A stretch of DNA of 64,000 nucleotides from Paenibacillus pinisoli (lineage in GTDB: Bacteria; Bacillota; Bacilli; Paenibacillales; Paenibacillaceae), in the NCBI RefSeq assembly GCF_003605435.1, contig NZ_QXQB01000004.1:682001-746000 (forward strand). Reading direction: 5' to 3'. The position numbers and the translations under genes were made by a program. Shown here one piece after another: positions 1 through 9,031 of the stretch; the first letter of the stretch is position 1; each line of letters opens with the position of its first letter. The notes beneath the pieces are model-generated. The model did no database searches. It was not told the origin of the DNA and saw only the letters and a list, made by a program, of their open reading frames with translations.

Positions 1-1
1 C

Positions 2-508
2 GCCAACTATATGGAGTTTGCGCTTAATAGCGAAGGCAAGCCGACGACGCTCTCGCGTGAGCCGAACGCGCCGGCCTTTGTCTTCACAGTCAAGGGGCCA
101 GGCCTTAAGCCGGAAGGGGAGCCTTATATCTACTTCCCGATGCAGAAGGATAAAGTGAAGTTCGCACAGGATACGATTAACCGCGAGATTGCGGGCAAGA
201 TCGAGATTCGGGTAGATGGCATGGAGAATGTAGACTTCTCGGAAGCGACCACCCATCTGAACGTACGCGTGGACAAGGCGCTGCCTTATCTGTGGGTAGG
301 CGCGGTATTCAGCATGCTCGGCTTGATCATGGGATCGTATTGGCAGCATCGCCGGATCTGGCTCCGCATTGACGGCGGGAAGCTGGCTCTTGGCGCCCAT
401 ACGAACAAAAACTGGTTTGGCATGCGATCGGACGTTGCCAACGCCTTGAAGAAGGTCGGCATTGAAGTGGATCCGAAGACGCTAGATAACGGAGGGAAAA
501 ACGCGTGA
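2..508 (+). CDS. resB: Cytochrome c biogenesis protein ResB (3' end only)
   Basis: The reading frame is open from the left edge of the window, so this is the C-terminal part of a larger protein. ResB works with ResC to move and attach heme to apocytochromes c outside the membrane (system II). The visible part has a long extracytoplasmic stretch, then a transmembrane helix at LPYLWVGAVFSMLGLIMGSY and a short cytoplasmic tail with basic residues, as in the ResB C-terminus. Its stop overlaps the resC start (GTGA), which supports translational coupling in a res operon. Identity rests on this C-terminus plus the resC-resD-resE genes that follow. The N-terminal part and any resA lie outside the window. 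Confidence 0.85.
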   Translation, partial: ANYMEFALNSEGKPTTLSREPNAPAFVFTVKGPGLKPEGEPYIYFPMQKDKVKFAQDTINREIAGKIEIRVDGMENVDFSEATTHLNVRVDKALPYLWVGAVFSMLGLIMGSYWQHRRIWLRIDGGKLALGAHTNKNWFGMRSDVANALKKVGIEVDPKTLDNGGKNA

Positions 509-1764
509 GTTTATTAGACTTTAGCAGTGATGCGTTTATGGTTGCCTTTTTTCTATATTGCTTTGCATTCCTATTCTATGTCATTGCAATAGCGGGCAAG
601 AAGTGGAGCAACCGCGATCCCAAGGCGCATGAGAAGCGCTGGGGCCGAATCGCATTTATCGTGTCGACCGCAGGTCTGGTCGCACATTTGACCTTCTTCT
701 TTACACGCTGGATCGGAAGCAAGCAAATCCCGACCAGCAATATGTATGAGTTCATGACGTTCCTTGGCATGGCGATAATGATTGCTTACACTATCGTTTA
801 TGCCATGTACCGCAAGCCGCTGCTCGGCATGTTTGCGATACCGCTTACCATTATCATTATCGCTTACGCTTCTGTATTCCCGCAGGAGGTTCAGCCGCTT
901 ATCCCGGCATTGAACTCTGTGTGGCTGAAAGTTCACGTTACGACGGCCGCTCTTGGCGAAGCCTTTTTCGCTGTCGGCTTTGCAGCCGGTCTTATGTATC
1001 TGCTTCGTGTCGTGAACTTCACGGACAAGACGAAGGAAGCAAGACGCGCGCAATTCTGGGTCGAATTCACACTCTATTCGATTGTCGTCATTATCGGCTT
1101 TATCGTTGCGGTCTTCGGATTCCGTTTTGCAGGCTATGAAGCATCGTTTACGGAAGAGAAAGTGCTGATTGACAATAAAGGCCAGGAATCTACGATTGTA
1201 GAGACCGTGAATTACTATTTGCCGCCGATTGTACAGCCTTACAATAGCCAGATCGTTGAGGTTCAGTCGTTCATCGGCATGGACAAGCCGTTATTCGAAG
1301 CGCCTCACTGGATGAACGGCGTTAATGCAGGCAGAAAGCTGAATACGGTTGTATGGTCGATTATTGCCGGTACGCTTCTGTACGGCGCATTGCGGTTGAT
1401 CTTCCGCAAGCGTCTTGGCGCAGTCATCCATCCTGTGATGGAAGGCATTGATCCGGATGATTTGGATGAAATCAGCTATCGCGCCATTGCAATCGGCTTC
1501 CCGATCTTTACGCTTGGCGGGCTTATCTTTGCGATGATCTGGGCGGAGATCGCCTGGGGCAGATTCTGGGGCTGGGATCCGAAGGAAGTATGGGCGCTTA
1601 TTACATGGCTGTTCTACAGCGCGTATCTCCATTTCCGCTTGTCCAGAGGCTGGCAAGGATTGCGTTCCTCGTGGCTTGCGGTTATCGGGTTCGTTATTGT
1701 TTTGTTCACGCTGATAGGGGTTAACCTCATTATTGCAGGCTTGCATTCCTATTCCGGTGTATAA
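505..1764 (+). CDS. resC: Cytochrome c biogenesis protein ResC (CcsA/CcsB type)
   Basis: This 419-residue polytopic membrane protein is the heme-handling partner of ResB. The signature tryptophan-rich loop is clear near residues 345-365 (IAWGRFWGWDPKEVWALITW), and conserved histidines occur at about H61, H144 and H414, where the family binds heme. The GTG start at 505 has a GGAGGG ribosome site 8 bases upstream, inside the end of resB, with a 4-base overlap. The family product acts in the cytoplasmic membrane for maturation of c-type cytochromes, which the qcr complex at about 52 kb needs. Length and hydrophobicity are normal. Confidence 0.95.
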   Translation: MSLLDFSSDAFMVAFFLYCFAFLFYVIAIAGKKWSNRDPKAHEKRWGRIAFIVSTAGLVAHLTFFFTRWIGSKQIPTSNMYEFMTFLGMAIMIAYTIVYAMYRKPLLGMFAIPLTIIIIAYASVFPQEVQPLIPALNSVWLKVHVTTAALGEAFFAVGFAAGLMYLLRVVNFTDKTKEARRAQFWVEFTLYSIVVIIGFIVAVFGFRFAGYEASFTEEKVLIDNKGQESTIVETVNYYLPPIVQPYNSQIVEVQSFIGMDKPLFEAPHWMNGVNAGRKLNTVVWSIIAGTLLYGALRLIFRKRLGAVIHPVMEGIDPDDLDEISYRAIAIGFPIFTLGGLIFAMIWAEIAWGRFWGWDPKEVWALITWLFYSAYLHFRLSRGWQGLRSSWLAVIGFVIVLFTLIGVNLIIAGLHSYSGV

Positions 1765-1791
1765 TAGAGCTAATGAAAGGAGTTGCTTGAC

Positions 1792-2508
1792 ATGTCCGAC
1801 TACGGAAATCGCATATTGGTCGTAGACGACGAGGAACGTATCCGCCGTCTTCTGAAAATGTATTTGGAGAAAGAAGGCTATGTCATCGATGAAGCTGAGG
1901 ACGGGGAGACTGCCTTAAGGCTGGCATCCAATACCGACTATGCGCTAATCTTGCTCGATGTCATGCTGCCGGGAATCGACGGAGTGGAAGTTTGCTCCCG
2001 TCTGCGTCAGGTGAAAGCGACGCCTGTCATTATGCTGACTGCCAAAGGCGAGGAGATGAACCGCGTTCAGGGCTTCGAGGTCGGCGCAGACGATTATGTC
2101 GTCAAGCCGTTCAGCCCGCGCGAGGTCATCTACCGCGTGAAGGCGATTCTAAGACGTTCGTCGGCAACCGCCTTCCTGACAAAAGAACTTAATACGAGCA
2201 ACAATATTGTATTTCCTCATCTGGTCATTGAGCATGACGCGCACCGCGTCACTGCGGGCGGGCATGAGGTCAGCCTGACGCCGAAGGAATATGAGCTATT
2301 GCATTACCTGGCCGTATCGCCGGACAAGGTATTCTCGCGCGAAGAGCTGCTTAAGGATGTATGGAATTATGAATTTTTCGGAGATCTGCGTACCGTTGAT
2401 ACACATGTCAAGCGACTTCGCGAGAAGCTGAATAAAGTGTCCTCCGAGGCAGCGGCCATGATTACGACCGTATGGGGCGTAGGCTATAAGCTTGAGGTGC
2501 CGAAATAA
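1792..2508 (+). CDS. resD: Two-component response regulator ResD
   Basis: This is an OmpR-family regulator of 238 residues. The receiver domain has the acidic pair D12-D13, the phosphoacceptor D56 (ILLDVMLPGIDG), T83 and K105; a winged-helix DNA-binding domain fills the C-terminal half (RTVDTHVKRLREKL). I chose ATG 1792 over an in-frame TTG 9 bases earlier because GAAAGGAG ends 9 bases before it. In Bacillus, ResD controls anaerobic respiration and cytochrome genes, and its position after resC and directly before a kinase gene fits. A TATAAT at 1760-1765 overlapping the resC stop could be a separate promoter, but I see no good -35 box. Confidence 0.93.
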   Translation: MSDYGNRILVVDDEERIRRLLKMYLEKEGYVIDEAEDGETALRLASNTDYALILLDVMLPGIDGVEVCSRLRQVKATPVIMLTAKGEEMNRVQGFEVGADDYVVKPFSPREVIYRVKAILRRSSATAFLTKELNTSNNIVFPHLVIEHDAHRVTAGGHEVSLTPKEYELLHYLAVSPDKVFSREELLKDVWNYEFFGDLRTVDTHVKRLREKLNKVSSEAAAMITTVWGVGYKLEVPK

Positions 2509-3969
2509 ATGAAGCTCTGGGATCGATTGGCGCGTTTGCTGTGGCATAGCGTCGTGGGCAAGCTGTGGGCGACCATCATGTTGTTGGTCGCCGTTGTGCT
2601 TCTTATCCTCGGCGTTTTTTTGCTGCAGTATATCGATATATGGTTCGACGAGAATTCGCATGATATTAAAGTGTTGTTTATTATCACGGCCATCATCGGA
2701 TTTTTGTTGTCTACGTTTTTTGCTTTTTTCCTCTCGGCCAAAATCCAGCAGCCGCTCCTGCAGCTGAAGAATGCCGCGGATTCTGTATCGCAAGGCGATT
2801 ACAGCACGCGCGTGCATATCAGCTCCTCCGATGAAATCGGCCAGCTTGCCAATACCTTCAACAATATGACCGGGCAGCTCGATAAGCTGATCCATGCGCT
2901 TAACCATGAGAAGAATCATCTGTCCAGCATTCTGCGAAGCATGGGCGACTCTGTCATTACTTTCGATTCCGAAGGACAGGTGATCTTGACGAACCCAAGC
3001 GGACAACTGCTCATTAACGGCTGGTCATCGCTGGAGTCGGCTTGGGAGCAGGAGCCGGTAGAGGATGTGCCGTCTTTTCCTGGCGTGCCGATGCCGCTGA
3101 GGCAGCTGTTCCAGCATGTAATGAAGGAAGGCAAGGACTTGACCGAGAAGGTGCATGTGCATAGCAGCGTATGGTCCGTCGTTATGGCTCCCCTGCAATC
3201 GGGGAACGTGATCCGCGGAGCGGTAGCCGTGATCCGGAACGTAACGGAGGAGCATAAGCTCGATAAGCTGAGACGCGATTTCGTAGCGAATATCTCACAT
3301 GAGATTCGGACGCCGCTCTCTATGCTCCAAGGCTATAGCGAGGCGCTTCTGGATGATATTGTCGCTTCGCCGGAAGAGCGCAGGGAGCTTGTACAGGTTA
3401 TCTACGACGAGTCGCTACGGATGGGCAGGCTGGTCAACGATTTTCTTGATATCGCGCGGATGGAAGCTGGCCATGTCGAGATGAATTTTCAAGAGATTGA
3501 TTTGGGGCTGGTCATTCGCAGAGTGCATCGCAAGTTCCAGGTGTATGCGAAGGAAAGAGAAGTCACTCTTCATGTGAAGGCGATGGAGGATAAATGGCTC
3601 CAGATGAAGCAGGGTGATGAGGACAGGCTGGAGCAAGTTCTGACGAATCTGATGGATAATGCGCTGCGCCATACCCCAGCAGGCAAGTCGATCACAATTG
3701 GCGCAGAGCATCTTAACGTTAACGGTGTGCCGTATATACAGCTGAAAATTAGCGATGAAGGTGTAGGCATTCCTCCGGAGGATGTTCCGTACATTTTTGA
3801 AAGATTTTATAAGGCGGATAAGGCTAGGAAGCGTACAGGCGGTACCGGTCTTGGACTTGCCATCGTAAAAAATCTGATTGACCTGCACCACGGCAAAATT
3901 CATGTAGACAGCACAGCTGCAACAGGCACAACCTTCACGCTTTTGCTTCCTGTCGAAGGGAAAGAGTAA
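2509..3969 (+). CDS. resE: Sensor histidine kinase ResE
   Basis: The 486-residue membrane kinase partners ResD. One transmembrane helix is near residues 18-45 and a second near 55-80, with only a short outer segment between. They are followed by a HAMP region, a PAS-like segment, the H box (NISHEIRTP, H264), the N box (NLMDNALRHTP) and the G boxes (DEGVGIP and GGTGLGLAIVK). The ATG follows the resD stop with no gap, so translation is likely coupled. The very short extracytoplasmic loop resembles kinases that sense membrane or cytoplasmic redox state rather than an external ligand; that is inference. The gene ends before a bidirectional terminator. Confidence 0.93.
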   Translation: MKLWDRLARLLWHSVVGKLWATIMLLVAVVLLILGVFLLQYIDIWFDENSHDIKVLFIITAIIGFLLSTFFAFFLSAKIQQPLLQLKNAADSVSQGDYSTRVHISSSDEIGQLANTFNNMTGQLDKLIHALNHEKNHLSSILRSMGDSVITFDSEGQVILTNPSGQLLINGWSSLESAWEQEPVEDVPSFPGVPMPLRQLFQHVMKEGKDLTEKVHVHSSVWSVVMAPLQSGNVIRGAVAVIRNVTEEHKLDKLRRDFVANISHEIRTPLSMLQGYSEALLDDIVASPEERRELVQVIYDESLRMGRLVNDFLDIARMEAGHVEMNFQEIDLGLVIRRVHRKFQVYAKEREVTLHVKAMEDKWLQMKQGDEDRLEQVLTNLMDNALRHTPAGKSITIGAEHLNVNGVPYIQLKISDEGVGIPPEDVPYIFERFYKADKARKRTGGTGLGLAIVKNLIDLHHGKIHVDSTAATGTTFTLLLPVEGKE

Positions 3970-4013
3970 TTGTCAAGGTTTCGTGAAGGCTGTCTCTATA
4001 AGCGGAAAATAAG

Positions 4014-4046
4014 AAAAAGCGTTCCATCGCTGGAACGCTTTTTTTG
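4014..4046. terminator. Bidirectional terminator between resE and serA
   Basis: A stem AAAAAGCGTTCCA / TGGAACGCTTTTT with a 4-base TCGC loop is followed by a T run on the plus strand and, by symmetry, a T run on the minus strand. It sits between the convergent resE and serA genes and can end both transcripts. Confidence 0.9.
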
Positions 4047-4084
4047 TTGAAGGATACCGATTAATCTTGTTGTTCGTGAAACAA

Positions 4085-5677
4085 TTACGGTAAAATGATT
4101 TCTTTTGCTGTATTCAGCTCAGGCATGCTTGTCAGCTGCAGCAATACTTCTTTTGGCGTGCCTTTGTCGACGCGGAGCACCATAATGGCAGAACCGCCTT
4201 CAAGCTGGCGTCCAACCTGCATGGTCGCGATGTTCACGTCGTTGTTGCCAAGCAGCGTGCCGACGCGGCCGATAATGCCTGGTTTATCGTTATGCGAGAT
4301 CAGTATCAGATTGCCTTCAGGTGTAACGTCAACCGGATACTTGTCGATTTGCACAATGCGCGGGCCATAACCTGTCAGCAATGTGCCGGCTACGATATGC
4401 TCTTCTTTCTTCGTGCGCAGAGCTACTGTCACCAGATTGGTGAAATCCTTCGATGCGTGCGATTTTTGAATGACGATATTCACATCACGCAGCTTCGCAA
4501 GGTGCATGGAGTTGACCACGTTGACTTGCTCTTGTCCAAGATGGTGGGACAGAACGCCACGAACGATATAGCGGGTAAGCGGCTGTGTATCGACTTCAGC
4601 CAGCTCGCCGGAGTAGCTGACGATAATTTCTTGTACAGCGCCTTCCGTCGATTGAGCGATGAAGCTGCCCAGCTTCTCGCCAAGCGTAAAGTAAGGCTGC
4701 AGCTTGCTTTGCAAATTAGCAGGGATCGGAGGCATGTTCACAGCGTTCATGAACGGCTCGTTGCGCAGAATATGCAGAACCTGCTCGGATACGTCAATCG
4801 CAACATTCTCTTGCGCTTCAATTGTAGACGCGCCCAGATGCGGAGTGACGATAATTTTTGGATGTTTCAGGAACGGATGATCCTCAGCAGGAGGCTCAAC
4901 TTCGAATACGTCGAATGCCGCGCCTGCTACGATGCCTTGATCGATGGCTTCAACCAGGGCAATCTCGTCGATAATGCCTCCGCGTGCGCAGTTGACAATT
5001 CGCATGCCAGGCTTCATCACTTCAAATTGCGCTTTGCCGATCATATGGCGTGTTTCTGGAGTAAGCGGCGTATGCACCGTCATAAAGTCAGCAGCGCGGA
5101 CGATATCGTCAACGCTGGCGAGCTTAATACCGATTTTCTCAGCGCGCTCTTCCGTCATGAACGGATCGTAGCCCATAATGTTCATGCCGAACGCTTTGGC
5201 GCGTTTGGCTACTTCGCTGCCGATGCGGCCCATGCCGAGTACGCCCAGCGTTTTGTTGCGAAGCTCTACGCCGACGAAGGACTTGCGGTCCCATGTGCCG
5301 CCGACTGTTTTCATGTATGCTTGCGGAATATGACGCGCAACAGCCATCATCATGGCGAATGTGTGCTCACAGGTTGTAATCGTGTTGCCGTCCGGCGCAT
5401 TAATGACGATAATGCCGCGCTCTGTTGCAGCTCCCAAATCGATGTTGTCGACACCGACACCAGCTCGTCCTACCACTTTCAGCTTTTTGCCGGCTTCCAT
5501 AATTTTAGCTGTTACCCGAGTCTGGCTTCTTACAAGCAACGCATCATAATCGCCAATGATTGCTACTAATTCGTCTTCTGTTAAACCAGGATTCTTGTCG
5601 ACAATAATGTCATTCGCTTCGACAAGCTGTTGGATCCCAAGATCGCTGATAGGATCGGATACTAGCACTTTGTACAT
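4085..5677 (-). CDS. serA: D-3-phosphoglycerate dehydrogenase
   Basis: The enzyme oxidises 3-phosphoglycerate with NAD to start serine synthesis. The 530 residues match the long bacterial form: substrate-binding domain, Rossmann domain with GMGRIG near residue 150, catalytic R (NCARGGIIDE) and H (PHLGAST), an intervening domain, and a C-terminal ACT domain (DKPGIIGRVGTLLG) that usually senses serine. I start it at 5677 (MYKVLVSD), where AGGAGG lies 10 bases upstream; a longer frame to 5752 would begin inside the leader hairpin. It stands alone on the minus strand, with its own promoter and a terminator-like leader. Confidence 0.95.
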   Translation of the reverse strand: MYKVLVSDPISDLGIQQLVEANDIIVDKNPGLTEDELVAIIGDYDALLVRSQTRVTAKIMEAGKKLKVVGRAGVGVDNIDLGAATERGIIVINAPDGNTITTCEHTFAMMMAVARHIPQAYMKTVGGTWDRKSFVGVELRNKTLGVLGMGRIGSEVAKRAKAFGMNIMGYDPFMTEERAEKIGIKLASVDDIVRAADFMTVHTPLTPETRHMIGKAQFEVMKPGMRIVNCARGGIIDEIALVEAIDQGIVAGAAFDVFEVEPPAEDHPFLKHPKIIVTPHLGASTIEAQENVAIDVSEQVLHILRNEPFMNAVNMPPIPANLQSKLQPYFTLGEKLGSFIAQSTEGAVQEIIVSYSGELAEVDTQPLTRYIVRGVLSHHLGQEQVNVVNSMHLAKLRDVNIVIQKSHASKDFTNLVTVALRTKKEEHIVAGTLLTGYGPRIVQIDKYPVDVTPEGNLILISHNDKPGIIGRVGTLLGNNDVNIATMQVGRQLEGGSAIMVLRVDKGTPKEVLLQLTSMPELNTAKEIILP

Positions 5678-5733
5678 GTAAAACAGGCCTCCTAGAATTG
5701 GCGTCGCACGCGGCTCCGCTGTAATATGAACAG

Positions 5734-5774
5734 AAAAACCCTCGGCCCGCACCGCTCAGGAGCATCGGGTCGAG
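5734..5774 (-). promoter_or_regulatory. Terminator-like hairpin in the serA leader
   Basis: On the minus strand the leader contains CTCGACCCGATGCTCC, a short loop and GGTGCGGGCCGAG, directly followed by GGTTTTTC. The arms pair well apart from small internal mismatches. It lies between the proposed promoter (5808-5835) and the serA start at 5677, so it can act as an attenuator. I see no T-box (TGGNACCGCG) sequence, and the ligand or factor is unknown. Confidence 0.5.
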
Positions 5775-5807
5775 AGTTCAATCTACGAACGAGTTGGACT
5801 TTACTAT

Positions 5808-5835
5808 TTTATAGCATTAGCGCGGTCAATTGCAA
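5808..5835 (-). promoter_or_regulatory. Putative serA promoter
   Basis: On the minus strand TTGCAA (5835-5830) is separated by 16 bases from TATAAA (5813-5808). This predicts a leader of about 120 bases before serA. The match to sigma-A consensus is moderate. Confidence 0.45.
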
Positions 5836-5898
5836 TGCTGAAACTTGCTCATTTGTGAAATTTTCGTTATGATTCAAGCACAACCGCAGGGAATGCTG

Positions 5899-6807
5899 TC
5901 ATTCCGCGTAGAAGAATGGCAGCTGCGGCAGCGTCTCGGATTGATAGAATCTGGCCTTATTCGCGTTAAAGTCGCCGGAATCGACAGCTCTTGTATTCAG
6001 CAGCAAGTCGACAATGCCGCCTACTGTTTTGAGCTTCATCTTCGAGGCTTGTCCCGACCGGATGAATTCATCCACCCGGCTCGTCAAATCTTGCGGCAGG
6101 AAGGCATACAGCTCGCTGCGTTCGCTCAGGTAGGAGACGATGACCTTGTTTTTGACAATTAGCGAAAGCTTGTCCCATTGCTCAACGCCAAGCGGCACTG
6201 CAATCTTGTAAGCAGCCGGGATGGCTGGGTCTACCGATGCCGCCCATTTCTGCATGGCATCATAGTAGGCGCTTTGAGCGGCCAGAGACTCGCTTACTGC
6301 GGATTTAAAGTTTTTATCGCTTTGGATATGCTCCAGAATTTTGGCAGGATCATCCGACTTGTCGGCTGCGGCTTTGGATGCTGCGTCCTTAAAATACTTC
6401 AGGCTGCGGATATAAGCGACCTGGGCTTCACCGAGCAGAGGGGACTTCTGCATATTGAACGAGCTTGCTTCTTCGGCTTTCGTATCGGCGAGCTTCGCCA
6501 ATTTCTTGAATGCGGCAGCGGAATCGATATTGCCGCCGCGCAGCAGCTTGTCCGCAGCTGCCAGCCACTCGGACTGAAATTCACGGTAAGGCGAAAATAC
6601 GGTAAGATAGAAGGATACCAGTTCCTGCTGCTGATAGGGAGTAGCGTCTTCGCCAGGTTGAACGGCTGCCGTTTTGGCAGCGTACTTGGCCTCTGCCTTC
6701 TCGGTGCCGAGCTGAATGCCGTAGAAGAATGCGCCAACGGCAAGGATCAGCATAAAAACAAATCCAAGGCTAAATAACATGGCTGTGGTCGTTAATCGTT
6801 TTTCCAT
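5899..6807 (-). CDS. Membrane-anchored protein of unknown function
   Basis: I do not recognise this 302-residue protein. It has a short basic N-terminus (MEKRLTTT), one strong transmembrane helix at about residues 9-30, then a mostly helical extracytoplasmic domain rich in Ala, Lys and Ser with many FK/YF pairs and no cysteine. ATG 6807 is preferred because AAGGAG lies 7 bases upstream; another ATG 8 codons earlier lacks such a site. It is divergent from the CPBP protease at 6888 and runs toward the serA promoter region. The layout suggests a surface or sporulation-type anchored protein, but no function can be assigned. Confidence 0.75.
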   Translation of the reverse strand: MEKRLTTTAMLFSLGFVFMLILAVGAFFYGIQLGTEKAEAKYAAKTAAVQPGEDATPYQQQELVSFYLTVFSPYREFQSEWLAAADKLLRGGNIDSAAAFKKLAKLADTKAEEASSFNMQKSPLLGEAQVAYIRSLKYFKDAASKAAADKSDDPAKILEHIQSDKNFKSAVSESLAAQSAYYDAMQKWAASVDPAIPAAYKIAVPLGVEQWDKLSLIVKNKVIVSYLSERSELYAFLPQDLTSRVDEFIRSGQASKMKLKTVGGIVDLLLNTRAVDSGDFNANKARFYQSETLPQLPFFYAE

Positions 6808-6887
6808 AATAAATCTCCTTCTATGTATCAATTATGTAATCACTTATGTAAGCATAACTATTACCTGAGAGCGAGGCGCGCAGCTAA

Positions 6888-7481
6888 ATGAAAAAATTCG
6901 ATATCCGCAACATACGTGTGCGCAAGGTTAACATTGACGAGATTGATGACCGTATGCTACTTATAAACTTGTATGCTACTCAGGCGTTTACTCTTATTAT
7001 CGGTATCATATGGATTTTATTTCAGCGTCAAAATTTATTGCAGGTTCTAGCCATTCCGAAGCAATGGGAATTTCTCGCATGGGGCGCAGGACTAGCCGCT
7101 GCCGTTATTGCGGTTGACCTGCTGATATCCCGCTGGGTGCCCGATGAAGCGACCGATGACGGCGGAGTGAATGATCGGATATTCCGCAGCCGGCCAGTCT
7201 GGCATATCGCGCTGATTTCCTTTGTCGTAGCCGTCTGCGAGGAGCTTCTGTTCCGCGGCGCGATCCAGCATGCAATTGGACCTTACTGGACAAGCATCGT
7301 ATTTGCAGCCATTCATGTCCGCTATTTGCGCCACTGGATTCCGACAGGCCTTGTCTTCTCCATCAGCTACGGGCTTGGCTGGATCTATATTCAGAGCGGA
7401 ACTCTGTGGGCGCCGATTGTTGCGCACTTCGTCATTGATTTTATAATGGGCTTAATCATTCGATTCAGGAGGGAGCCATGA
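6888..7481 (+). CDS. CPBP-family intramembrane metalloprotease (YpbD-like)
   Basis: This is a 197-residue polytopic membrane protein with the CPBP (CAAX protease and bacteriocin-processing) motifs: EELLFRG with E118, E119 and R123, FAAIH with H143, and HFVID with H180 and D184. These residues build the membrane-embedded zinc site in characterised relatives such as Rce1. The substrate is unknown. By position it matches ypbD of B. subtilis. The ribosome site is weak (GAGAGCGAGG, rather far upstream). The stop overlaps the next start by 4 bases (ATGA), so the two genes are probably translated together. Confidence 0.85.
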   Translation: MKKFDIRNIRVRKVNIDEIDDRMLLINLYATQAFTLIIGIIWILFQRQNLLQVLAIPKQWEFLAWGAGLAAAVIAVDLLISRWVPDEATDDGGVNDRIFRSRPVWHIALISFVVAVCEELLFRGAIQHAIGPYWTSIVFAAIHVRYLRHWIPTGLVFSISYGLGWIYIQSGTLWAPIVAHFVIDFIMGLIIRFRREP

Positions 7482-7711
7482 GCAGGAAACAAAGACATAG
7501 CCGTACATCCAGATCTTATCAACCAGAAAAGGCAGGTGACATGATGAACGCCTCAGGGCAGGAAGACGAACCGCTTAAGCTTCCGCCCAGACGCAAAAAG
7601 TTTCCTTCAAGTCTCCATAAAGTGAACAAATGGTATTACAATTTATTGTTTGTTCTGTTTCTTTGTCTCGTAGTTTTTTTATTCTGGTACGGCAACAAAT
7701 TCAGTTCGTAA
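7478..7711 (+). CDS. Small basic single-pass membrane protein
   Basis: This 77-residue protein has a basic N-terminal half (RKQRHSRTSR, then PPRRKK) and one C-terminal transmembrane helix (YYNLLFVLFLCLVVFLFWY), so it should sit with its N-terminus in the cytoplasm. GGAGGGAG lies just before the ATG, which overlaps the stop of the CPBP protease gene. The coupling suggests a partner or regulator of that protease; this is inference. Its 3' end overlaps the convergent deacetylase gene by 11 bases, with no terminator between them. Confidence 0.75.
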   Translation: MSRKQRHSRTSRSYQPEKAGDMMNASGQEDEPLKLPPRRKKFPSSLHKVNKWYYNLLFVLFLCLVVFLFWYGNKFSS

Positions 7712-8537
7712 GCTGAATCGTAGCCGGATCGATAAACGTATAGCCTTCCGCCTCGATCTTGCCGAGCAGCTCATCCAGCGCTTCTGCTGTCCAGGGCAGC
7801 TCATGCATCAGAATATTAGCGCCTGGATGAAGCTGCTCCATTACGTTTTTGATGACAACTTCCGGTTTGTCGCGCGCGGAGCTGTCCCAGTCCAGGGAAC
7901 CATTGGACCACGTCATGAACAGCATGCCGTGGTTTTTTGCTATTTCCTTGACGGTGTCGCCGCCTGCTCCGAACGGCGGACGGAAAAACTTCGGCGTCTC
8001 GCCCGTCAGCTCCATTACCATCTCTTGAACGCCGGACAGCTGCTCTTCGACCACGGCCTTCTCTTCGTTCTTCAGATTGATGTGGTCATACGAATGATTG
8101 CCGATTGTGCCGCCTCGCTCATGGATGAGCTTCAGCAATTCCGGATTTGCTTTGATCCGGTAGCCGTTGACGAAAAAAATCGCTTTGGCGCTGTGCTTGT
8201 CTAATGTGTCGAACAGGCTGTTGATCAGCTTCTCTTCCTTCGGGCCGTCGTCGAAGGTAAGCAGGACGGCTTTCTTAGGCGCAGACTCATCAAGGGGAAC
8301 AAAGCGGTACACTTCGTTCATCCGATACAGAATCTTTGCCTCCGCCGCAGGCTCAGGCGCTGCGGATGCTGCCGGTTCCGGTGACGGAGAGCTGGAGGGG
8401 ACGGCAGAGGGCGTGGCCGCAGTTTGTTCCGACAGGACAGGGGCCGCATTGCCGCCGGATTGATCGGCTTTGCTGGCGCATCCGGACAGCATCGTTGCCA
8501 GCAGGCATAATAGCATAAGTTGATTTTTGATGGGCAT
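7701..8537 (-). CDS. Polysaccharide deacetylase lipoprotein
   Basis: This 278-residue NodB-type carbohydrate esterase has a lipoprotein signal (LATMLSGC, C20) and a Ser/Pro/Ala/Glu-rich linker (about residues 35-68). The catalytic domain carries LTFDDGP (D96, D97), the metal-binding HSYDH (H148, H152), RPPFGAG, and a C-terminal H in MHELPW. Such enzymes remove N-acetyl groups from peptidoglycan or other envelope glycans on the outer face of the membrane. The ATG has GGAGGAG 7 bases upstream. The exact substrate cannot be told from sequence. It is convergent with the small membrane protein gene. Confidence 0.9.
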   Translation of the reverse strand: MPIKNQLMLLCLLATMLSGCASKADQSGGNAAPVLSEQTAATPSAVPSSSPSPEPAASAAPEPAAEAKILYRMNEVYRFVPLDESAPKKAVLLTFDDGPKEEKLINSLFDTLDKHSAKAIFFVNGYRIKANPELLKLIHERGGTIGNHSYDHINLKNEEKAVVEEQLSGVQEMVMELTGETPKFFRPPFGAGGDTVKEIAKNHGMLFMTWSNGSLDWDSSARDKPEVVIKNVMEQLHPGANILMHELPWTAEALDELLGKIEAEGYTFIDPATIQLTN

Positions 8538-8704
8538 GTTAATCTCCTCCGGCAGAAAAACGCGATTCTTGTCGATAGTACGTTCATTCTACCATAATTT
8601 TATGGGGCGCTGACGGTCAGCTTCCTTATTTTATACAGAATGTCGATGGGGTCATACGGCTACACTATTCTTGAAAACAGTGCATGAAAGAGGTGTTCAG
8701 CCTT

Positions 8705-9031
8705 ATGAAATTAAGCGGATTGTTGTTTGGAGGAATTATTGGCGCGGCAGCGACCATGTATGTAGCGAAGAAAAAACCGGCCACCGTGGCATGGGCTTCA
8801 GCTGCCATGTCCGATATGTGCTCGGGAATTGTGCGCAAATCTGTTGCCAAAATGGTCAATACGGATTGGAAGAAGGAGGCGGCAGCCGGCCTGTCCCCAA
8901 AGCCTTCAGACGATACCGCCGAAAAATCCGCAGCCGCTTGGGAACAAATTGAAGCGATTGTGGAAGCCGATCCTTCATTGAAGCGCGAGGTCAACAAAAT
9001 TAAAGCGGAATCGTCTGCCATGTCCCATTGA
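8705..9031 (+). CDS. Small YtxH-like membrane-anchored protein
   Basis: This 108-residue protein begins with a Gly/Ala-rich hydrophobic helix (LLFGGIIGAAATMYVA) followed by lysines, then a soluble helical tail. That layout resembles YtxH-type proteins, though the similarity is only in general shape. I chose ATG 8705 because AAAGAGGTG lies about 9 bases upstream; an ATG 21 bases earlier would overlap that site. It is monocistronic, between the divergent deacetylase gene and the mecA-type gene. Function unknown. Confidence 0.7.
   Translation: MKLSGLLFGGIIGAAATMYVAKKKPATVAWASAAMSDMCSGIVRKSVAKMVNTDWKKEAAAGLSPKPSDDTAEKSAAAWEQIEAIVEADPSLKREVNKIKAESSAMSH

Noticed and set aside
4292..5569. Long open frame on the plus strand opposite serA
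   Set aside because: It mirrors the codon pattern of serA and has no recognisable protein features.
5678..5800. T-box riboswitch before serA
   Set aside because: No TGGNACCGCG motif or specifier region could be found, and the leader is too short.
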